Source: Streptomyces sp. NBC_00102 (lineage in GTDB: Bacteria; Actinomycetota; Actinomycetes; Streptomycetales; Streptomycetaceae). From it: DNA of 64,000 bases. Under the pieces are notes generated by a model. It was not told the origin of the DNA. It saw only the letters and a list, made by a program, of their open reading frames with translations, and searched no databases. The position numbers and the translations under genes were made by a program. Where the stretch lies: the NCBI RefSeq assembly GCF_026343115.1, contig NZ_JAPEMC010000003.1, positions 372,001 through 436,000 on the forward strand, in the 5' to 3' direction. Positions 9,781-18,564 of the stretch are shown here, piece by piece (position 1 is the stretch's first letter; the number at the start of each line of letters is the position of its first letter).

Positions 9781-10003
9781 ATGTCGACGATACGGGCCGC
9801 GCGGGGGAGAAGGGATGTACGGCCAGTACCCCCCTCCGGGGGCCGACCTCACCGAACGGCAGCCCCCGGACCCGCAGGTCGCGGGCGCGCGGGTCGGCCC
9901 GGCCCTCGGTCGGCAGCCCTCACCGGGCGGCCCGAGCGGGGTTTCACGGTGGAGCGTGAACCTGGGGGTAGGCGTAGGGGGAGAGTCGATCGAGGAGGGG
10001 CCG

Positions 10004-10444
10004 ATGACGAAGGACACATCGCTGCGTGCGGTGGGGTGGGCGCAGTCGTTCCCCGTGTCGCAAGGGGTACGGGCCGGCCGATACTGGGCCCGTGAGCACC
10101 TGGCCGCGTTGGAGTGGACGAGGGACACGCCGGAGACCGTGGACTCGATCCTGCTCTGCGTCTCCGAGCTGATCACCAACGCGCACGTCCACGCGCGCAG
10201 TGACGCCCAACTCGTCCTCACGTGGGACAGCCGCTGCCTGCACGTCAGCGTCCACGACTCCGATCCGCTGCTGCCCGCCAAGCAACCCGAGTCCCTCACG
10301 ACGACCGGTGGGCGAGGTCTGGCCATCGTCGACGCCGTCGCCGACGAATGGGCCACACACTCCCAGGCGTCGGGGAAGACCATCACCGCGTGCTTCGTTC
10401 CGCCGGGGGTTCGCGGGCTCCGGCACGGAGAGTCCCTCGGCTGA
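10004..10444 (+). CDS. RsbW-like ATP-binding protein (anti-sigma/HATPase_c)
   Basis: A 146-residue single-domain protein with a strong GAGGAGGGG site before the ATG. The N box ELITNAHVHAR and the G1 box VHDSDPLLP (Asp kept) are present, followed by the G2-type TTGGRGLAIVDAVAD. It belongs to the large Streptomyces set of stand-alone GHKL ATPases that phosphorylate anti-anti-sigma factors or act as anti-sigma factors. No sigma or STAS gene is adjacent. Its target cannot be inferred. Confidence 0.92.
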   Translation: MTKDTSLRAVGWAQSFPVSQGVRAGRYWAREHLAALEWTRDTPETVDSILLCVSELITNAHVHARSDAQLVLTWDSRCLHVSVHDSDPLLPAKQPESLTTTGGRGLAIVDAVADEWATHSQASGKTITACFVPPGVRGLRHGESLG

Positions 10445-10498
10445 TTCCGGCCGGAGCCCGCCGACCCCCGGGAGCCAGGCCTACCCTTCGCGGGGCGG

Positions 10499-11251
10499 TC
10501 AGAGCTGGTTGATCGCGCGCATCGCCAGGCCCTCGGTTCCGGCCCAGCCGTTCACCCGCGCCGCGTCGTCGTAGGAGACGGAGCGCAGGCCGCCGGGCAG
10601 GTCGAAGAGGAGAACGCCACTGAGCTCGGTGCCCTCACCTGCGACCAGGGTGGCGGTGAACCGGTCGGACTGGTCGTACTCCGCCTCGCCGCCCTCGTCG
10701 TTGCCGAAGACGTACAGTCCGGCATACGCCTTGCCGCCCCCCGCGACGACGAGAGGTTCGCTGTCCGGCTCCACGAGCCCCTGGACGGTCGGGGCGTCGC
10801 TACCGGAACCGAGCCGGATCAGCGGTCCCTCGTTGAGGACACACGGCACCCTGCCGCCGTTGGTGACCGTCAGCATGAAGTGGCGCGGGGTCTCCCCGGG
10901 AGCGTCCTGGAGTTCGACCGCGGTGGTGAGGCCGTCGGCCTTGCAGTCCTGGTAGTAGGTGCCGTTGTCACCGCCGGTCTCACCGCTGTCCCCGGCCGGC
11001 TCGGCGGTGGCGCCGCCATCGCCCTCGGTCGGCGTCGCGCTGGTTCCCGTACCGGAGTCGCCCGACGGCCCGTCGCTCTTCGACGCGCTCGCCCCGGACG
11101 GCTTCCCGCCCGAGGGAGCGGCGGCCGCGTCGTCGCCGTCGGACGAATGGCAGGCGGTGGCCGTCAGCAGGGCCGCGGCCACTGCCGCTCCCGCGAGGGC
11201 CCCGCGCAGGCCCCGACGTACCGAACCGGCTCTGAACGTGTTCGAGTTCAT
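10499..11251 (-). CDS. DUF4232 lipoprotein
   Basis: A 250-residue exported protein. The signal peptide spans about residues 1-33 and ends in a lipobox-like LLTATAC, predicting lipid attachment at that Cys. A low-complexity Gly/Asp/Ser/Thr linker follows (about 35-85). The DUF4232 domain (about 90-250) contains the paired Cys of YYQDCKADGL and VPCVLNEGP and a beta-sandwich pattern. Such proteins sit on the outer face of the membrane; their function is unknown. The start ATG is supported by signal peptide placement. Confidence 0.88.
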   Translation of the reverse strand: MNSNTFRAGSVRRGLRGALAGAAVAAALLTATACHSSDGDDAAAAPSGGKPSGASASKSDGPSGDSGTGTSATPTEGDGGATAEPAGDSGETGGDNGTYYQDCKADGLTTAVELQDAPGETPRHFMLTVTNGGRVPCVLNEGPLIRLGSGSDAPTVQGLVEPDSEPLVVAGGGKAYAGLYVFGNDEGGEAEYDQSDRFTATLVAGEGTELSGVLLFDLPGGLRSVSYDDAARVNGWAGTEGLAMRAINQL

Positions 11252-11437
11252 GCTGTGTCCCCATCCCCCGTGACCGGCCCCCAGGACCGGCCGTCCGCAC
11301 CCTGCCCGGCCATTCTGGAGGCGCCCGATCGTCCGGTGTACCCCGGTTCCCGCTCTGTTACAGCCCTCGCACGAACCGGGCACCCCCGCGTGACCGTGCC
11401 GGGGAGGCGGTCGGGAATCCGGCCGGCTGACCACACG

Positions 11438-12229
11438 TCATGAGGCCCGGTGGATCACGCTGTCGTCGTCCCCCACCTCGAACAGATCGATCCTGAGCAG
11501 TCGCCGCACCTCGGCAGGTACGCGCTCAGCGGCCTTGACGGACGAGGTCGGCACGATCAGGGCGTAGCGGGTGGCCGGTGACTCGTCCGTCATCCGCCGC
11601 AGGAGCTGCCCGTACGCGATGTCGGCGTCCGTCCCCCTCTCCTCGGTGCGCCCCTTGGCCTCCCCCACCAGGCGCTCGTCACCGCGCACGGCTTCGACGT
11701 CGGTCCACTTGTCGGTGGGGGCGACCGGGGTCCACCCCTCGGCGATCAGCCAGCGTCTGAAGGCATCGGTCACGCGGTCCTCGTCACCGGTCCGCGCCAG
11801 GAGTTTCCGCACCGACGCCAGATCGGCGTCGCGGGTGCGCCGCAGCCTGCCGCTGCCGTCGGCATCGAGGTCGGCCGGACGGATCAGCACGAGTCGCAGT
11901 CCGTGCGCCGGAATCCCGGTCTCCCGACGGGCGGCGTACAGGGCGCGCTGTTCGCCCCGGTGCACGCCGCTGACGGTCAGCGTCTCCGGCTTGTCGAATA
12001 TCGGCACCGGCCGGTCGTACTGGACTCCCCTGTAATCGACCACCAGTCGGCAACCGGGCCAGTAGGAATCGACCGGCAGCCTCGCCTGCCGTCCGGTGGC
12101 CCCGGGGTCTCCCCGCAGCCAGTCGAACCGATGCTCCCGCAGGCCGGCAACGCCGAGAATCTCGTCGCACAGGTCGAGCACGTACGCCTTGTCCTTCTCT
12201 TCGCCGCTCATGGCCCCGGATGATCCCAT
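11438..12229 (-). CDS. Hypothetical protein with PD-(D/E)XK nuclease-like motifs
   Basis: A 263-residue soluble protein; an internal ATG at 12211 (MSGEEKDKAYV) is an equally good start. I do not recognise a named family. Two segments resemble nuclease cores. The N-terminal half has LPVDSYWPGCRLVVDYRG, like the strand-turn-strand of Vsr-type or YdhR-like endonucleases. The C-terminal half has DVEAVRGDERLVGEAKGRT followed by a helix with GQLLRRM, matching the D..ExK pattern of restriction-type nucleases. No methylase is adjacent. A role in DNA cleavage or processing is an inference from motifs only. Confidence 0.65.
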   Translation of the reverse strand: MGSSGAMSGEEKDKAYVLDLCDEILGVAGLREHRFDWLRGDPGATGRQARLPVDSYWPGCRLVVDYRGVQYDRPVPIFDKPETLTVSGVHRGEQRALYAARRETGIPAHGLRLVLIRPADLDADGSGRLRRTRDADLASVRKLLARTGDEDRVTDAFRRWLIAEGWTPVAPTDKWTDVEAVRGDERLVGEAKGRTEERGTDADIAYGQLLRRMTDESPATRYALIVPTSSVKAAERVPAEVRRLLRIDLFEVGDDDSVIHRAS

Positions 12230-12565
12230 CCGCCGGTGACATCGGGCCCCGGTTCACCCGGCTTCCTTTCCCCGAGGGGAGACGGCCGGCCCGTCCCATC
12301 GCCGATTCGGTACGACGGTCCTGATCCCTACCGCCCTACCGCCCCACGGCCCTGCACCGTCCCGGTGGACGGTCGTCCCAGCCGCCGGCCAGGGCGAGTT
12401 GCGGCAACGGTCCCACGACCGTGCCGGGACAGCCGCGCTCCGCACGACGAGGGGTCGATCCGCACACGCCAGAGCGCCGGGCTCCCGGGCGGTGCGATGC
12501 GCGAACGCCACTCCGCCCCGGAAATCCGCTCGGCAGCACACACCACGACAAGGCACAGTGGCCCC
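12230..12565. other. Divergent intergenic region, no gene seen
   Basis: This 336-bp gap separates the nuclease-like gene (minus) from the nucleotidyltransferase gene (plus). It must hold both promoters. I see only short GC repeats (CCCTACCG twice near 12326-12341) and no convincing reading frame or RNA. The plus-strand frame is open here, so a longer nucleotidyltransferase (for example from the ATG at 12497) cannot be excluded. Confidence 0.4.
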
Positions 12566-13372
12566 ATGGGGGAACGGGGGCTGGACCGCGACGGAACGAT
12601 CGCACGCGAAGGCGCGCTGGACCGAGTGCCCGCAGCGTTCGTCCCCGTCGTCGACGCTGCCCGTGCTCATATCACCGAGGCATTCGACGGAACGCGTCTG
12701 CACAGCGCCTACCTCTACGGCAGCATCCCCCGTGGCACCGCCACCCCCGGTGTCTCCGACCTCGACCTCCAGCTCGCCCTCCACGACGAGCCCACCGACG
12801 CCGACCGCGCTGACGCCACGGCGATCGAGGCCGAACTCGACCGTGATTTCCCGCAGATCGACGGTGTCGGGATCCTGCTGACCAGTACGCGAGCCCTGCT
12901 CAGCGACGTCGAACGCTACGACGGCGGGTTCTTCCTCGCCTGCCTCTGCACCCGGTTGCTCGGGCCTGACCTGGCAGAACGACTACCGCGCTATCGCCCG
13001 ACAACCCTGCTCGCGAGGGAAACCAACGGCGACCTCGCCCGCATGCTCCCACGCTGGCGCGCCAAGGCAGCCGAGGCGACCACGGACGCCGATCGCCGGG
13101 CCCTCAGCCGTGGCATCGGCCGTCGCGTCGTCCGCACGGGATTCACCCTGGTCATGCCCCGATGGGGCGGCTGGACCAGCGACCTCGGCCAGTCCGCCGA
13201 GCTCTTCGGCCGCTACTACCCCGAGCGCGTCGAGCAGATGCGCGTCGCCGCGTCCACGGGCCGCGCGCCCTCACCCGACCCGGCGGTTCTGAACATGCTC
13301 ATCGACGACCTCGGCCCCTGGCTCGCCGCCGAATACACAGCCGTGCACGGTGAGAAAGCCCCGCGTACCTGA
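12566..13372 (+). CDS. AadA-like nucleotidyltransferase (aminoglycoside adenylyltransferase family)
   Basis: A 268-residue protein starting MGERGLDRDGTIAREG. The nucleotidyltransferase motif LYGSIPRGTATPGVSDLDL (GSxxxG...DxD) lies near residues 50-70, so two metal-binding Asp residues are present. The C-terminal half is helical, like the DUF4111/AadA group that adenylylates streptomycin/spectinomycin. A chromosomal copy in Streptomyces may be a resistance gene or an unrelated small-molecule or tRNA-like nucleotidyltransferase; sequence alone does not decide. No drug-biosynthesis genes for aminoglycosides are nearby. Confidence 0.8.
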   Translation: MGERGLDRDGTIAREGALDRVPAAFVPVVDAARAHITEAFDGTRLHSAYLYGSIPRGTATPGVSDLDLQLALHDEPTDADRADATAIEAELDRDFPQIDGVGILLTSTRALLSDVERYDGGFFLACLCTRLLGPDLAERLPRYRPTTLLARETNGDLARMLPRWRAKAAEATTDADRRALSRGIGRRVVRTGFTLVMPRWGGWTSDLGQSAELFGRYYPERVEQMRVAASTGRAPSPDPAVLNMLIDDLGPWLAAEYTAVHGEKAPRT

Positions 13373-13716
13373 GGGCTTGCAGGGCCTTTCGCCGCCCGGG
13401 GTGGCAAGCGCTTGAACGGCCGACCGGGCCTTTGACGCAGGTCCGATGCCCTCTGCTGGACGTATGCGCAGGTGATGGCGGCCGGCGAACGGTGTACCGC
13501 TGGTACACCCCTCACTGGTGACTCGCTCGCCGCGCGGAAAGCGGGTTACCTGGAAGGCGTGACGCTTCCCGGCCGCGGCGCGAGGACCCGGCGACCGGGA
13601 GCCTTGCGCCCCCACGGGCGCCCGCGGCGATGCCGAAGGTGCCGCGGGGCGTTTTCAGCACTCCGTACGGGCACCTGAGGCCCGTACCCCCCGTACGTTA
13701 CGTAAGGAATTCCCTC
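13373..13716. other. Intergenic region upstream of the alcohol dehydrogenase block
   Basis: These 344 bp hold no convincing gene. They contain an exact palindromic operator candidate (13491-13509) and, close to the next start, the sequence CGTACGTTACGTAAGGAATT, which provides the AAGGAA ribosome site. The region probably carries the promoter of the oxidoreductase block that follows. Confidence 0.45.
13491..13509. promoter_or_regulatory. Perfect inverted repeat, operator candidate
   Basis: GGTGTACC-GCT-GGTACACC, an exact 8-bp inverted repeat around a 3-bp spacer, lies about 208 bp upstream of the alcohol dehydrogenase start. The size fits a dimeric HTH regulator site. No cognate regulator is assigned. 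Confidence 0.45.
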
Positions 13717-14733
13717 ATGCGCGGCGCAGTGATTCACGCCCCCGGTGATGTCCGCTTCGAGACCCTGGCCGACCCGAAGATCCTCCACCCCACCGATGCG
13801 GTCATCCGCACGGCGGCCACCTGTGTGTGCGGCTCGGACCTGTGGGCCTGGCGCGGTCTGGAGCCGGTCGGTGACCCGCACCCGATGGGACACGAGTACA
13901 TGGGTTTCGTCGAGGAGGTCGGCAGCGCGGTCACCTCGGTCAAGCCCGGACAGTTCGTCGTCGGTTCCTTCGCGACCTCGGACAACACCTGTGCGAACTG
14001 CCGCAACGGCTACCAGTCGAACTGCCTGCACCGCGAGTTCATGAGCACCTGCCAGGCTGATTACGTCCGCATCCCCAACGCCCAGGGCACCCTGGTCGCC
14101 ACCGAGGAGATCCCGGACGAGAAGTACTGGCCCGGTCTGCTGGCCGTCTCCGACGTCATGGGCACCGGTTGGTGGGCCGCCGAGGCCGCCGAGGTCACGC
14201 CCGGCTCCACCGCGGTCGTCGTCGGGGACGGTGCCGTCGGCCTCTGTGCCGTCATCGCCGCCAAGGAGATGGGCGCCGGGCGCATCATCGCCATGAGCCG
14301 CCACGAGAGCCGCCAGAAGCTCGCCCTGGAGTTCGGCGCCACCGACATCGTCAGCGAACGCGGCGACGAGGGCATCGCCCGCGTCAAGGACCTCACCGGA
14401 GGCGTCGGCGCCGACAGCGTCCTCGAATGCGTCGGCACCGCCCAGGCCATGCGCCAGGCCCTGCACTCCGCCCGCCCCGGCGGCAATGTCGGCTTCGTCG
14501 GCGTCCCGCACGAGGTCGCCGTCGACGGCCAGGAACTCTTCTTCTCCCACGTCGGCCTGCGCGGTGGCCCCGCCCCCGTCCGCCGCTACCTCCCCGACCT
14601 CATCGACCGGGTCCTGACCGACCGCATCGACCCCGGCAAGGTCTTCGACCTCACCCTCCCCCTCGACCGGGTCGCCGAGGGCTACCGGGCCATGGACGAA
14701 CGCCGCGCGATCAAGGCACTCCTCAAGCCCTGA
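13717..14733 (+). CDS. Zinc-dependent alcohol dehydrogenase (MDR family)
   Basis: A 338-residue medium-chain dehydrogenase/reductase. Catalytic zinc ligands are visible in CVCGSDLWAWRG (Cys) and GHEYMG (His-Glu); the structural zinc lobe is CANCRNGYQSNC. The Rossmann motif VVVGDGAVGLCAVI lies near residue 170. It should oxidise or reduce an alcohol/aldehyde pair with NAD(P). A clear AAGGAA precedes the ATG. It leads a block with a cupin gene 35 bp downstream and a second, CAD-type dehydrogenase, suggesting a shared stress or detoxification function. The substrate is unknown. Confidence 0.93.
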   Translation: MRGAVIHAPGDVRFETLADPKILHPTDAVIRTAATCVCGSDLWAWRGLEPVGDPHPMGHEYMGFVEEVGSAVTSVKPGQFVVGSFATSDNTCANCRNGYQSNCLHREFMSTCQADYVRIPNAQGTLVATEEIPDEKYWPGLLAVSDVMGTGWWAAEAAEVTPGSTAVVVGDGAVGLCAVIAAKEMGAGRIIAMSRHESRQKLALEFGATDIVSERGDEGIARVKDLTGGVGADSVLECVGTAQAMRQALHSARPGGNVGFVGVPHEVAVDGQELFFSHVGLRGGPAPVRRYLPDLIDRVLTDRIDPGKVFDLTLPLDRVAEGYRAMDERRAIKALLKP

Positions 14734-14768
14734 CCACCCGCCACCCACCCCGTACACAAGGAGCGATC

Positions 14769-15179
14769 ATGCAGATCACCCGCAGCTCGATCACCACCGC
14801 CAAGGGTCCCGCCGAATGGTTCACCGGTGACGTCTACATCGACGCCGTCGCAGCCGCCCCCGCACCGTCCCGGGTCACCGCGAACCTGGTGCACTTCATG
14901 CCGGGCGCGCGCACCCACTGGCACTCCCACCCGCTGGGCCAGACCGTCTTCGTCACCGAGGGCGTCGGCCTCTGCCAGCGCCGCGGCGGACCCGTCGAGA
15001 TCATCCGCCCGGGCGACCGCGTACTGTTCGAGGCGGGCGAGGAGCACTGGCACGGTGCGGCCCCCAACCGTCTGATGGTCCACGTGGCCATCAACGAGGG
15101 CGACGCCGAGCACGCCGTCGTGCACTGGCTGACTCCCGTCACCGACGAGGAGTACACCGCCACCCCGGCAGCCGGCTGA
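14769..15179 (+). CDS. Cupin-domain protein
   Basis: A 136-residue single cupin. The metal-binding motif HWHSHPLGQTVFVTEG (HxH and following residues) and the second motif with HWHGAAP give a normal cupin metal site. It is close to the TM1459/quercetinase-like small cupins that act as dioxygenases, isomerases or sugar epimerases. It lies between two alcohol dehydrogenases (35 bp and 48 bp gaps) and is probably co-transcribed with them. Such triplets often serve in carbonyl detoxification, though this is contextual inference. Confidence 0.9.
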   Translation: MQITRSSITTAKGPAEWFTGDVYIDAVAAAPAPSRVTANLVHFMPGARTHWHSHPLGQTVFVTEGVGLCQRRGGPVEIIRPGDRVLFEAGEEHWHGAAPNRLMVHVAINEGDAEHAVVHWLTPVTDEEYTATPAAG

Positions 15180-15227
15180 CACCCGCCCCGAGCCGGCCCC
15201 CCACCGCAGGACGAGGAACACATCCCC

Positions 15228-16268
15228 ATGCATGTCAACGCCTACGCCGCCCCCTCCGTCGGGGAGCCCCTGGTACCCACCACCGTCGAGCGGCGTGCCG
15301 TCGGCCCCGGAGACGTACTCATCGCCATCCGGTACGCCGGGGTCTGCCACTCCGACATCCACACCGTCAACGGCGACTGGGGCCCCCAGCCCTACCCCGT
15401 CGTTCCCGGTCACGAGATCGTCGGAACCGTCGTCGAGGCCGGCGCCGGGGTCACCCGCCACCGGGTCGGTGACCGCGTCGGCGTCGGCTGCATGGTCGGC
15501 TCCTGCGGCGAGTGCCCCCACTGCCTGGCCGGCGACGAGCAGTACTGCCGGGACGGCATGATCCCCACCTACGCGGGAACCGACCGCGACGGCTCCACGA
15601 CCCAGGGCGGCTACTCCACCCACATCGTCGTGGACGCCGACTACGTGCTCTCCGTGCCCGAGAGCCTGGACCCGGCCGCCGCGGCTCCGCTGCTGTGCGC
15701 GGGCATCACCACGTACGCCCCGCTGCGGCGCTGGGGCGCCGGGCCGGGCAAGAAGGTTGCCGTCGTGGGTCTCGGCGGTCTCGGTCACATGGCGGTCAAG
15801 ATCGCACACGCCCTGGGCGCCGAGGTCACGGTGCTGTCGCAGTCGCCGAAGAAGCGGGAGGACGGGCTGCGGCTGGGAGCGGACCACTATTACGCGACCT
15901 CCGACCCGGAGACCTTCTCCGTGCTGGCCGGCCGGTTCGACCTCATCGTCAACACCGTCAGCGCCGACATCGACATCAACGCCTACCTCGGCCTGCTGAC
16001 CCTCGACGGCACCCTGGCCAACGTCGGCGCGGCCCCCGGCCCCTTCTCCGTGCAGGGGTTCCTCCTCGGCAGCGCGCGTCGCAACCTCACGGGCTCCATG
16101 ATCGGCGGCATCGCGCTGACCCAGGAGATGCTCGACTTCTGCGCCGAGCACGGGATCGGCAGCGAGATCGAAGTGATCTCCGTCGACCAGGTCAACGAGG
16201 CCTACGCACGCGTCCTCGCCTCCGACGTCCGCTACCGCTTCGTCATCGACACCGCCTCCCTCGGCTGA
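15228..16268 (+). CDS. CAD/YahK-type NAD(P)-dependent alcohol dehydrogenase
   Basis: A 346-residue zinc dehydrogenase of the cinnamyl-alcohol type. It shows [19 protein letters not shown], the four-Cys structural zinc segment [15 protein letters not shown] and the Rossmann loop [13 protein letters not shown]. The enzyme class reduces a broad set of aldehydes to alcohols, usually with NADPH. It is the third gene of the dehydrogenase/cupin block and ends at a strong hairpin (16285-16321), which closes the transcript. Confidence 0.95.
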   Translation: MHVNAYAAPSVGEPLVPTTVERRAVGPGDVLIAIRYAGVCHSDIHTVNGDWGPQPYPVVPGHEIVGTVVEAGAGVTRHRVGDRVGVGCMVGSCGECPHCLAGDEQYCRDGMIPTYAGTDRDGSTTQGGYSTHIVVDADYVLSVPESLDPAAAAPLLCAGITTYAPLRRWGAGPGKKVAVVGLGGLGHMAVKIAHALGAEVTVLSQSPKKREDGLRLGADHYYATSDPETFSVLAGRFDLIVNTVSADIDINAYLGLLTLDGTLANVGAAPGPFSVQGFLLGSARRNLTGSMIGGIALTQEMLDFCAEHGIGSEIEVISVDQVNEAYARVLASDVRYRFVIDTASLG

Positions 16269-16284
16269 TCCGCGGAAACGTCCA

Positions 16285-16321
16285 CCGCTGGGCGCCGTGC
16301 CACGTGTACGGCGCCCAGCGG
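16285..16321 (+). terminator. Hairpin terminator after the dehydrogenase block
   Basis: A 14-bp perfect stem (CCGCTGGGCGCCGT and complement) with a 9-nt loop lies 17 bases after the stop codon of the CAD-type dehydrogenase. Confidence 0.8.
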
Positions 16322-16445
16322 TATGTCCCGGGGTTGCTCGGGTTGCTCCGGGCCGGAGTCGGGGACGGGGGCGGACGGGCCCGGGATAGGGTCGAAGCAC
16401 CGTATACGCCCGTCCGGGACATCCGAGAGAAGAGGCAGGCGCACC

Positions 16446-16928
16446 ATGGCGGTGGACGCTCTCGACACCCGTATCCTGCGGCTCCTCATCGAGCAGCCGC
16501 GTACCAGCGCGCGGGAGCACGCCCGCATCCTGGGGGTGGCCCGGGGCACGCTCCAGGCCCGGATGGACCGGCTGGAACGGGACGGCGTGATCACCGGTAC
16601 CGGCCCTGTCCTCTCGCCCGCCGCGCTGGGCCACCCCGTGCTCGCCTTCGTCCACCTGGAGGTCACCCAGGGACATCTGGACGAGGTCGGGGACGCGCTG
16701 GCGGAGGTTCCGGAGATCATCGAGGCGTTCTCGACCACCGGCGGCGGGGATCTGCTGACCCGGGTCGTGGCGCGGGACAACGGCCATCTGGAAGACGTGA
16801 TCCAGCGGCTCATCCAGCTGCCCGGCGTGGTGCGGACCCGTACCGAGGTGGCACTGCGTGAGCGGGTGCCGCACCGGGTGCTGCCGCTGGTGGAGTCGTT
16901 GGGACGGACTGCCACCGGACGCGGCTGA
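16446..16928 (+). CDS. Lrp/AsnC-family transcriptional regulator
   Basis: A 160-residue regulator. The HTH is at about 5-55 (LDTRILRLLIEQPRTSAREH and LGVARGTLQARMDRL). The ligand-binding RAM domain follows, with the expected beta-alpha-beta pattern (LAFVHLEVTQG, FSTTGGGDLLTRVVA). A GAGAAGAGG site precedes the ATG. Lrp proteins form dimers to octamers and respond to amino acids. The gene follows the dehydrogenase/cupin block but is separated by a terminator, so it has its own transcript; it may still regulate that block. Confidence 0.92.
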   Translation: MAVDALDTRILRLLIEQPRTSAREHARILGVARGTLQARMDRLERDGVITGTGPVLSPAALGHPVLAFVHLEVTQGHLDEVGDALAEVPEIIEAFSTTGGGDLLTRVVARDNGHLEDVIQRLIQLPGVVRTRTEVALRERVPHRVLPLVESLGRTATGRG

Positions 16929-17237
16929 GCGTGTGGCCCACCGGCCGCGGCCCGGAACGCCGGGGCCGTAGCGGCCCCTCGGGCGACCCGACCGCCGAAC
17001 GTACGCCACCCGCCGGGCACTTACCGCCGGACGTACGCCCGATGGCCGCGCTCCCTCTGTACCGGCCCCCGCCCGGGCACCGGCGGGGGTACCGGAACTG
17101 ACCGGCCGTAACATCGTGTCCACCGGACAGATATCCTGATCATCGCCGCGAGCCCCGCCCCGTCCCGCTCCTCGTGAGCACGACCCGTGCGTCGCCCCGG
17201 CTGACGCAACGGGCCACAATTCGAGATAGGTGTACAG
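16929..17237. other. Intergenic region upstream of the kinase gene
   Basis: About 309 bp without a supported gene. It must carry the promoter of the Ser/Thr kinase. I see GC-rich low-complexity sequence and no clear repeat or hairpin array. Confidence 0.35.
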
Positions 17238-18527
17238 GTGCTGGTAGCTGATCGGTACCGGTTGGTGTCCCCCATCGGGCGTGGTGGCATGGGCGAGGTG
17301 TGGCGGGCGACGGACGAGGTCCTCGGCCGTGCCGTCGCCGTCAAGCTGCTGCTGGGGGACCGGGCCGACTCCTCTTCCACCGCACGTTTCCGGCTGGAGG
17401 CGCAGACGGCCGCCCGGCTGAGCCACCCGCACCTGGTCGCGGTCTTCGACTTCGGCACCTGGGAGGACCGCCTCTATCTCGTGATGGAGCTGGTCGAGGG
17501 GCGCAGTCTCGGCGACCTGCTGTCGGCGCAGGAGAGCGTCCACCCCGAGCAGGTCGCGCGGATCGCGGGCGACGCGGCGGCCGGGCTCGCCGCCGCCCAC
17601 CGGCAGGGCGTGGTGCACCGGGACATCAAGCCGGGCAACCTCATGCTGGACGCCGAAGGCTCCGTGAAGATCGGCGACTTCGGGATAGCCCAGTTCGTCG
17701 ACGATCCGTCGACGGCGCTGACCACGGCCGGCCAGATCGTGGGGACGAGTTTGTACCTGGCGCCGGAGAGGGCGCTCGGCCGGACGGCGGGCGCCGACTC
17801 CGACATGTACTCGCTGGGCTGCGTCGTCTACCACCTGCTGCTGGGCCGGCCGCCGTTCCGTTCGGACACCGCCGCCGCCACGCTTTATCAGCATGTCGAC
17901 ACGCCTCCGGTTCCGCTGCGGGACCAGGGGGTCGACATCTCGCCGGCCTTCGACGCGTACCTGCTGAGCCTGCTCGCCAAGAAGCCCGAGGAGCGGCCGA
18001 CCGCACAGGAGGCGGCCGACTGGTTCCGTACGGCGGCGTGGCGCGGGAACGGCGGGCCGCTGGGAGCGGTCGGTGGCGGGGCGCGCTCCGCCGCGCCCAC
18101 GGTCGTTTCCGGGGACGCGGGCGGTCCGGGTCACCGGACCGGGCAGTCCGGGGGGCGGCGCCGGGCCGCGCCGCCGGCGAACCGGGCGGCGCCCCGGTCC
18201 GGCAGCCGCGCGGCGGGCCGCGGTGCCCCGAAATCCGGCAGTCGTCGGCTCGCGGCGAGCGAGGCCATCCGGCGGCGTCCGCGGGTGGCCAGCGCGGTGG
18301 CGGGCTCGATCGCGTTCGTGGTGGCCGTCTATCTGGGCACGGTGATCTTCGCCCCCGACTCCGGTTCGGCGGTGCCCCCGGGGACCGGCGCGTCGCAGGG
18401 CGTCGTCACCCCGCAGGGCGAGGGCTCCCCCGCCCCCGCCGCGTCCGACGCCCGGGGTGGCGGGCAGCGGGACTCGGGCGGCGAGGACCAGGGGGGAAAC
18501 GAGGACGGGGACGGGGACGACGACTGA
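17238..18527 (+). CDS. Membrane-anchored Ser/Thr protein kinase (PknB type, no PASTA)
   Basis: A 429-residue Hanks-type kinase from a GTG start. The Gly loop GRGGMGEVW is at 14-22, the ATP Lys is in VAVKLL (Lys36), the catalytic loop is HRDIKPGN (128-135), DFG is at 148-150, and LAPER is near 170. After the kinase domain (to about 270) comes an Arg/Gly/Ala-rich juxtamembrane stretch, one membrane helix (about 351-373), and a short external tail rich in Gly, Gln, Asp and Glu that ends in GDGDDD. There are no PASTA or other sensor repeats, so the stimulus is unclear. Confidence 0.96.
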   Translation: MLVADRYRLVSPIGRGGMGEVWRATDEVLGRAVAVKLLLGDRADSSSTARFRLEAQTAARLSHPHLVAVFDFGTWEDRLYLVMELVEGRSLGDLLSAQESVHPEQVARIAGDAAAGLAAAHRQGVVHRDIKPGNLMLDAEGSVKIGDFGIAQFVDDPSTALTTAGQIVGTSLYLAPERALGRTAGADSDMYSLGCVVYHLLLGRPPFRSDTAAATLYQHVDTPPVPLRDQGVDISPAFDAYLLSLLAKKPEERPTAQEAADWFRTAAWRGNGGPLGAVGGGARSAAPTVVSGDAGGPGHRTGQSGGRRRAAPPANRAAPRSGSRAAGRGAPKSGSRRLAASEAIRRRPRVASAVAGSIAFVVAVYLGTVIFAPDSGSAVPPGTGASQGVVTPQGEGSPAPAASDARGGGQRDSGGEDQGGNEDGDGDDD

Positions 18528-18564
18528 GCCGCCGTCCCGGGCCCGTTGCCCGATCGCGTGGTGA

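Noticed and set aside
14682..18134. A 1150-residue minus-strand frame across the dehydrogenase block and kinase
   Set aside because: Opposite to clear dehydrogenase, cupin, Lrp and kinase genes; its translation has no recognisable domain.
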